NCBI GenBank assembly: GCA_963770545.1
Contig: CAVYQF010000008.1
Location: 1 to 64,000, forward strand
DNA: 64,000 bases
Direction: 5' to 3'
From: RYN-230 sp963770545
Lineage (GTDB): Bacteria > Actinomycetota > Actinomycetes > Streptosporangiales > Streptosporangiaceae
Of this stretch, positions 59,666 through 64,000 are shown piece after piece. The notes under the pieces were generated by a model. The model did no database searches. It was given only the letters and a program-made list of their open reading frames with translations, and had not been told where the DNA came from. The position numbers and the translations under genes are program-made. The first letter of the stretch is position 1. Every line of letters starts with the position of its first letter.

Positions 59666-60433
59666 TCAGCGGATCGCCTCAAGCAGCTGGCCCGGGGTCT
59701 CGACCTGTGGCATGTGACCCGTGTCCTTGAGCAGCTCGAACCAGGCCTGGGGGATGGCGGCCGCCAAGGCCCGGCCGTATTCGGGATCGACCATCCGGTC
59801 GCTGTCACCCCAGACCACCAGCGTCGGCACGGCTACGTCATGGAGGCGCTCCCCGAGGGTGGGATCGGTCATCGCCGTTCCGGCGTAAGCGGCGAGAGCG
59901 GCCCGATTACCCGCGGCGATGGCTTGCGCGGCGGGGGCCAGCGTGGCCGGGTCGATGCGGAACGGGCCGGGGTTGTGGAAGCTGAGCTCGAAGACCTGGT
60001 CCATGGTCAGGGAGAAGAAGTCGGCGACGGGGTGGCCCGGGACCTCCAGACCGGCCGCGTCGATGAGGATGGCCCGGCTGACGCGGGGCGAGTTCAGGAT
60101 GGCGATCTCGGCGGCGATCCAGCCGCCGATCGAGTTCCCGACCACCGTGACGTCCTCGAGGCCGAGCTGGTCCAGCAGCGCGACGTAGAGCGCGGCGAGG
60201 CCCCGGACGGTATGCAGCGCCTCGGGCCGCGGGGTGCCGCCGAAACCGGGATGGATGGGGATAAGGACGCGGACGTGCTCGGCGGCCGCCAGCGTCTCGC
60301 CGAAGCTAGCCACCGTGTCGGGCCCGCCGCCCCCGTGCAGGAGCAGGAACGGGCGGCCCTCGCCGTATTCGCTGACCGTCACGTCCACGGGGCCGGCGTC
60401 GTCCAGGTTCACGGTGTAGGTGCTGGTGATCAT
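59666..60433 (-). CDS. Alpha/beta hydrolase
   Basis: The 255-residue enzyme starts after GGGAG. Oxyanion region LLLHGGGGPDTVASF, nucleophile Ser in VVGNSIGGWIAAE, acid in WGDSDRMVD and His in DTGHMPQVE complete the triad. The lid region (DFFSLTMDQVFELSFHNP) is short. It resembles ring-cleavage-product hydrolases and esterases. The cupin gene lies 55 bp upstream on the same strand, so both are likely under the divergent TetR gene. Confidence 0.9.
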   Translation of the reverse strand: MITSTYTVNLDDAGPVDVTVSEYGEGRPFLLLHGGGGPDTVASFGETLAAAEHVRVLIPIHPGFGGTPRPEALHTVRGLAALYVALLDQLGLEDVTVVGNSIGGWIAAEIAILNSPRVSRAILIDAAGLEVPGHPVADFFSLTMDQVFELSFHNPGPFRIDPATLAPAAQAIAAGNRAALAAYAGTAMTDPTLGERLHDVAVPTLVVWGDSDRMVDPEYGRALAAAIPQAWFELLKDTGHMPQVETPGQLLEAIR

Positions 60434-60488
60434 GATGTCTCCCGTAGTTGGGCGAGGAGGTGGCTGGGGAAGGAGGTGCTTGAGCCGG

Positions 60489-60947
60489 CTAGGCGAAGTC
60501 AGTGGCGGGAACGGTGGCGTACCGGCTCATGACCGCGATGGTCGCCGCGGGGGTCAGGTCCTGGCCGCTGGCGATCATGTCCCGCAGGTCCCTGAAGTAC
60601 TGCACGTAGAGATCGGGCGTGAAGGTGTTCAGCAGCACGGCGGGCTCGTCGCCGGGGTTGGCGAACGTGTGCGGAGCGCCCGGCGGGATCATCACCAGGG
60701 TCCCCGCCGCGGCCTCGTAGGTCTTTTCTGCGACGGTGAAAACCACCTGGCCCGAGACCACGTAGAAGCCCTCATCGTGCTGGGCGTGCCGGTGTTGCGG
60801 CGGTCCTTCGGTATGCGGGGCGAGGGTGATCTCGCCGGCACCGAGCCGGTGCCCGGTGGAGTGGCCGTCCTCCAGGATGCGCATCTGGGTCGTCCCCAGC
60901 TGGATCACCTCACCGTCCCCCGGTCCGACTACTGAGATCCCAGTCAT
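60489..60947 (-). CDS. Cupin-domain protein
   Basis: From the ATG at 60947 (AAGGAG six bases upstream) the protein has 152 residues. Cupin motif 1 is PPQHRHAQHDEGFYVVSGQ (H-x-H-x4-E) and motif 2 is PPGAPHTFANPGDEPAVLLN. Both keep the metal ligands. The C-terminal helix (YVQYFRDLRDMIASGQDLTP) is typical of quercetinase-like single-domain cupins. It is encoded with a hydrolase and divergent from a TetR gene, a layout seen in small detoxification or quorum-type units. Confidence 0.88.
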   Translation of the reverse strand: MTGISVVGPGDGEVIQLGTTQMRILEDGHSTGHRLGAGEITLAPHTEGPPQHRHAQHDEGFYVVSGQVVFTVAEKTYEAAAGTLVMIPPGAPHTFANPGDEPAVLLNTFTPDLYVQYFRDLRDMIASGQDLTPAATIAVMSRYATVPATDFA

Positions 60948-60962
60948 CTGTGCTCCTTCGTA

Positions 60963-61020
60963 AGAGTCAACTCTCATCACTATAGAAGGCTGACACCCAT
61001 GATGCAAGTCGGCTATCATG
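60963..61020. promoter_or_regulatory. Candidate TetR operators between cupin and TetR genes
   Basis: AGAGT-CA-ACTCT (60963-60974) is a perfect 12-bp dyad just upstream of the cupin ribosome site. CATGAT-N11-ATCATG (60998-61020) is a second inverted repeat before the TetR start. Between them lies the AT-rich CATCACTATAGAAG. The divergent layout predicts that the TetR protein binds one or both. Confidence 0.5.
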
Positions 61021-61059
61021 AAGAGGGTGAGTTATCGTGTTAGTTCAGGGGAGGGGCGG

Positions 61060-61680
61060 ATGACTACCGGGGATGACGCCGGACGGGCCAACCAGAAGAA
61101 GCGCACCCGGATGGCCATCATCGAGGCCTGCCGCGAGATCATCCGTTCGGGTGCCCCGGTGGCGATGCCGGAGGTCGCGAGGGCGGCGCTGGTCTCGGAG
61201 GCGACGGCCTACCGTTATTTTCCTGATCTGGCCACCCTGCTGAACGAGGCACTGGCCGGCATGTGGCTTAGTCCGGCTGAGGCCCTGGGCCCCGTCGCTG
61301 GCTCCGCAGATCCGGTCGAACGTATCGCCGTCGCCTGTGAGTTCCTGCTCCGCGGCGTGCTCGCCTATCAGGGTGCCGTCCGGGCCATGATCGCGGCTAC
61401 CATCACCCGGCCCGAGCTGGCTGCCACCCGCCCGGGCCTCCGGTTCGGGCTGATCGACGAGGCTCTCGCGCCCCTGAGCGACCCCTTGGTGGCCGCGGAC
61501 TCAGCCGGGATTGCCCGGCTCAGAGAGGACCTGGTCGCGGTGGTCAGCGCGGAAGCTCTCTTCGTGCTGACTGACCTAGCTGGGCTGGCTCCTGAGGAGG
61601 CGATCGCCAGCCTGGTCCGGAGCGCGACCACCCTGACCCGGTCCGCCTTGTCTGCGACCACCCTGACCCAGTCCGCCTGA
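61060..61680 (+). CDS. TetR-family regulator
   Basis: The 206-residue regulator starts at the ATG at 61060 after GGGGAGGGG; an ATG at 61018 is also in frame. The HTH is RTRMAIIEACREIIRSGAPV and MPEVARAALVSEATAYRYFP. The ligand domain ends with ATTLTRSALSATTLTQSA, made by a 30-bp tandem repeat that contains the stop codon in its second copy. It is divergent from the cupin-hydrolase genes and overlaps the convergent membrane-protein gene by 105 bp. Confidence 0.88.
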   Translation: MTTGDDAGRANQKKRTRMAIIEACREIIRSGAPVAMPEVARAALVSEATAYRYFPDLATLLNEALAGMWLSPAEALGPVAGSADPVERIAVACEFLLRGVLAYQGAVRAMIAATITRPELAATRPGLRFGLIDEALAPLSDPLVAADSAGIARLREDLVAVVSAEALFVLTDLAGLAPEEAIASLVRSATTLTRSALSATTLTQSA

Positions 61681-62523
61681 TCCGGGACCACCCTGACCTA
61701 GTCCGGGGCTACTTCCGCAGATGGCCCACTGACCGGCCGGGCAGGCTGGCCGCGGAGCTGGCCGGGCAGGCTCGGCCGCGCGCAGCAGGCGGCGCTGGCC
61801 CCGGGTCAGGGAGCCCCGTGCCGGGCCGCTCCATGTTGGGTGGCCCCGTCCTCGCCCCGCCCGGGCTTGCTCAGCTCGTGCCTGCTCAACCAAGGCCTGC
61901 TGGATCCGTGCTCGGTGAACCAGGGCGGCCGGCACCGGCACCGCCCGCGCGCCGAGGGCGGCGGCGATCAGCACCCCGGCGCCCATGATCACGAAAAACG
62001 CTGGATAGGCGTACAGCAGCCGTGGGGCGTGGCTGCCCAGGGCCGGCAGATCAAACAGGCCGGCCAGGATGAACGCCTGCCAGGTCAGGGGGGTCTCGCT
62101 GGCCGGATTCCGGTAGGCACCGATCATGACCAGGACCATGGCCGCCCCCTCGACCGCGAGGACGAGGCACATCGCTAGCCCCGGCGCGTGAGCGAATGGC
62201 CATCCGGCCATGACGGCCACGGCGCCCCCGAGCAGGGCCCAGCGGCCTGCCCCGAAACGCCATCCGCCGCGGGCCGCCAGCACCGCGAGTACCGCGGCCG
62301 TGCCGGCGAACTGCAGTGCGGCGAGGCTCAGCGCGGCCCAGGGAGGATGCTGGGCGGCCTGGGCGACGAGCAGGACGCTGTATTCCACCGTCCAGATCAG
62401 CCAGGCCGCTGGATCGGGGTCGCTGGTCCGCCGCCAGGCGTCCCAGAGGTACGGGATGTAGCCGGCGAGGCCGGCCAGCCCGGCCAGCACTCCCCAACCC
62501 GACGGCGACAAGAGGTAACTCAT
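61576..62523 (-). CDS. Polytopic membrane protein of unknown function
   Basis: The 315-residue ORF starts with GLAGYIPYLWDAWRRTSDPD followed by AAWLIWTVEYSVLLVAQAAQ, a PQ-loop-like helix pair, and has about seven helices up to residue 195 (FFVIMGAGVLIAAALGAR). The last 110 residues are hydrophilic and repetitive (GLGQGGPGSGGLGQGGRRQG). They are antisense to the 3' repeats of the TetR gene, so the natural stop may have been lost by repeat expansion. Function is unknown. Confidence 0.7.
   Translation of the reverse strand: MSYLLSPSGWGVLAGLAGLAGYIPYLWDAWRRTSDPDPAAWLIWTVEYSVLLVAQAAQHPPWAALSLAALQFAGTAAVLAVLAARGGWRFGAGRWALLGGAVAVMAGWPFAHAPGLAMCLVLAVEGAAMVLVMIGAYRNPASETPLTWQAFILAGLFDLPALGSHAPRLLYAYPAFFVIMGAGVLIAAALGARAVPVPAALVHRARIQQALVEQARAEQARAGRGRGHPTWSGPARGSLTRGQRRLLRAAEPARPAPRPACPAGQWAICGSSPGLGQGGPGSGGLGQGGRRQGGPGQGGRAPDQAGDRLLRSQPS
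61624..61707 (+). repeat. 30-bp tandem repeat across the TetR stop codon
   Basis: GCGACCACCCTGACCCGGTC begins units at 61624, 61654 and 61684 (the third is diverged, GGGACCACCCTGACCTAGTC). The TetR stop TGA lies in the second unit, and the third is noncoding on that strand but coding for the convergent membrane-protein tail. Confidence 0.88.
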
Positions 62524-62727
62524 CGGCCGACGCTCGCTCGCACCCGCATGAGAGGCGCCTTTCGTGAGGCTGGCCGCCAGCGATGTTTGCGGCCAATCAC
62601 ACAGTGCGCCGCCCCCCCGGACGAGGAGCTTGCAGACGCCTTGATGCTCCCCTTGACACCCAGGTCAGGGGGATGGAGGGGGATGTTCCCGGCGGGAATA
62701 AGGCGGGCGGAACAGGGGGCAGGCAGG

Positions 62728-62845
62728 GCCGCCTCAGGCAGGGCCGCCTCCGGCAGAGGACCTCAGGGAGAGCCGCCTCAGGCAGGGCCGCCTCAGGCAG
62801 GGCCGCCTCCGGCAGAGGACCTCAGGGAGAGCCGCCTCAGGCAGG
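62728..62845 (+). repeat. Perfect 59-bp tandem duplication in a GCCGCCTCAGGCAGG array
   Basis: The 59-bp segment 62728-62786 is repeated without a mismatch at 62787-62845. Each copy is itself built from 15-base GCCGCCTCAGGCAGG-type units, and related units continue on both sides (62715-62900). The array lies in the 353-bp gap between the membrane-protein gene and the TPR gene. No gene could be supported in it on either strand. Confidence 0.92.
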
Positions 62846-62876
62846 GCACCTCAGGGAGGGCCGCAGGGGGTGCCGC

Positions 62877-64000
62877 TCAGGGGGTGCCGCTCAGGGCCGG
62901 TCCCATGGCCTCGATGCGGATCCGCGCCGACTCGGCCTCCGGCACGCCGAGGCGTTCGAAGATGTCCAGCGCCTGCCTGAGTGCGATCCGCGCGGCATCG
63001 GGACGCCGCATGCCCAGCGTCGTTTCCGCGATGCCCTCGAGGATCTTGGCTTCCTCGTACGGATCACCGATCTCCCGGGCCAGCCGCAGAGCGGTCTGGT
63101 AAAGATCGGAAGCCTCGCCGTACTGGCCAGATCCGCGGCGTACCCCGGCTATCCCGCGCAGGGCGGTGGCCTGCTGGTTCAGATTTCCGATCTCCTCGGC
63201 GACCGATTGTGCTTTCTGGTGGTAGATCAGCGCCTCCTCGAAACGCTCCGCGCTCTGGTAAACCGCACCGATTTCGTTGAGGACGCCTGCCTCATTAAAG
63301 AGATCACCGATATCATGATAGATTTTGAGGCCATGCCCGTAAGCGGTGAGCGCGTCTTCGTAGCTCCCCTTATAGTGGTAGACGGCGCCGATATTGTGGT
63401 ACAGGATTGCCTCGTTCTGCGGGCCGCCTATCTGGCGGAATATTTCCAGTGACTTCTGGTATCCCTCGAGCGCGTCCCGATGATAACCAAGGTACAACTG
63501 CATTCTCCCCAGGTTATTCAGCGTCTTGGCCTCGCCACGCCGGTCGCCGACGTTACGATAGACCAAAAGCGCCTCATCCAGGTGGGCCAGCGCATCGGGA
63601 TATCGTCCGAGCTGCCAGGAGGCGATCCCGGAATGGCTGAGCGTGGTAGCCACACCGTGCTGATCGGCGATGTAAAGGTACAGAATCCGGGCTTCCTGGT
63701 AATAGGCGAGGGCCTCACGTGAACGTCCCGCCCGCAGGTGGGCCATGCCGATCTGATCGAGGGCGTCGGCCTCGCCGCGCCGGTCGGCCAGCGACCGGTA
63801 GATCTCCGCGGCGTCCTCGGCCAGCGGAAGGGCCACCTCGTAACGGCCCGTCTGCTGGCTCACCTCGGACAGTTCCAGCGCGGCCCGGGCCGTCCTGGCC
63901 GGGTCGGCGAGGTCGCGGCCGGCCTGCAAGGCCTGGGTGTGGGCCGCGATCGCCTCGTCCCAGTACGCTCTGATCTCCATGAAGCCCGCCAGCGCGTGGG
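62877..64000 (-). CDS. TPR-repeat protein, C-terminal part of a likely SARP/AfsR-like regulator (partial)
   Basis: At least 367 residues are visible, and the frame stays open to the window edge, reading HALAGFMEIRAYWDEAIAAH. It contains eight to nine tetratricopeptide repeats of 40 residues, such as GEADALDQIGMAHLRAGRSR, GEAKTLNNLGRMQLYLGYHR and EAGVLNEIGAVYQSAERFEE. The entry motif (residue, then W, then HTQALQAGRDLADPA) is typical of the C-terminal TPR array of SARP/NB-ARC regulators. The middle of the gene (about 63290-63560) has clearly lower third-position GC than its neighbours. The DNA-binding and ATPase parts would lie beyond 64000. Confidence 0.85.
   Translation of the reverse strand, partial: HALAGFMEIRAYWDEAIAAHTQALQAGRDLADPARTARAALELSEVSQQTGRYEVALPLAEDAAEIYRSLADRRGEADALDQIGMAHLRAGRSREALAYYQEARILYLYIADQHGVATTLSHSGIASWQLGRYPDALAHLDEALLVYRNVGDRRGEAKTLNNLGRMQLYLGYHRDALEGYQKSLEIFRQIGGPQNEAILYHNIGAVYHYKGSYEDALTAYGHGLKIYHDIGDLFNEAGVLNEIGAVYQSAERFEEALIYHQKAQSVAEEIGNLNQQATALRGIAGVRRGSGQYGEASDLYQTALRLAREIGDPYEEAKILEGIAETTLGMRRPDAARIALRQALDIFERLGVPEAESARIRIEAMGPALSGTP

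Noticed and set aside
62700..62900. Possible CRISPR array
   Set aside because: The repeats are contiguous 15-base units and a 59-bp tandem duplication without unique spacers, and no cas genes are present.

Overview
The window is GC-rich chromosomal DNA with GTG/ATG starts, Shine-Dalgarno sites of the GGAG type and gene families typical of filamentous Actinomycetota (PadR, TetR, GntR and SARP-like regulators, BlaI/M56 pairs, LLM flavin monooxygenases, AfsR-like TPR proteins). The genus cannot be fixed from the sequence. No tRNA, rRNA, CRISPR array or insertion sequence was found. About a dozen genes are broken by frameshifts, internal deletions or rearrangement breakpoints, so this looks like a decaying, rearranging accessory region. 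Some of the single-base frameshifts in GC runs could also be assembly errors.

Layout. 0-10.6 kb: VOC proteins, a PPC-domain protein, a broken CDF metal transporter, a phosphofructokinase with a pyrophosphate-type signature, a PadR-controlled FtsX/MacB-type ABC exporter, stress and YCII proteins, and a broken MFS exporter. 10.9-14.5 kb: two tandem secreted paralogues of unknown function, then a decayed secreted protein and head-to-head fragments of SnoaL-like and MarR genes. 14.5-23 kb: a methyltransferase, then a sulfur-related block (metX-metY-CoA-binding protein; divergent OsmC and flavoprotein; a truncated OsmC meeting a truncated LLM monooxygenase; a frameshifted second LLM gene). 23-30.4 kb: an ABC-2 transporter and NarL-type two-component operon, an amidohydrolase, a universal stress protein and an AI-2E family protein. 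30.4-36.7 kb: a catabolic island with an M24-like protein, a GntR/FCD regulator and a VOC protein, divergent from a fused 2-oxoacid dehydrogenase E1 and a frameshifted E2. 36.6-44.2 kb: a hydrolase/TetR pair, then a NitT/TauT-like ABC importer divergent from a CitA/CitB-type two-component system.

44.6-50.5 kb: an M16 protease pair, then uppP and dedA, divergent from blaI and an M56 metalloprotease gene. Two perfect CTACA-N5-TGTAG dyads exactly 20 bp apart lie between uppP and blaI. This suggests that a BlaI/BlaR1-like switch controls undecaprenyl-phosphate recycling, and it is the most interesting system in the window. 50.6-53.9 kb: a TetR gene, a TetR fragment and a P-type ATPase with a hemerythrin tail that has lost its ATP-hinge segment. 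53.8-59.7 kb: an OmpR-type two-component system divergent from a redox module (small membrane protein, ApbE flavin transferase, ferric-reductase-like haem membrane protein, NuoF-like SLBB protein, 3Fe-4S ferredoxin). 59.7-64 kb: a hydrolase and cupin with a divergent TetR, a membrane protein, a 59-bp tandem duplication and the 3' part of a TPR regulator running off the window.
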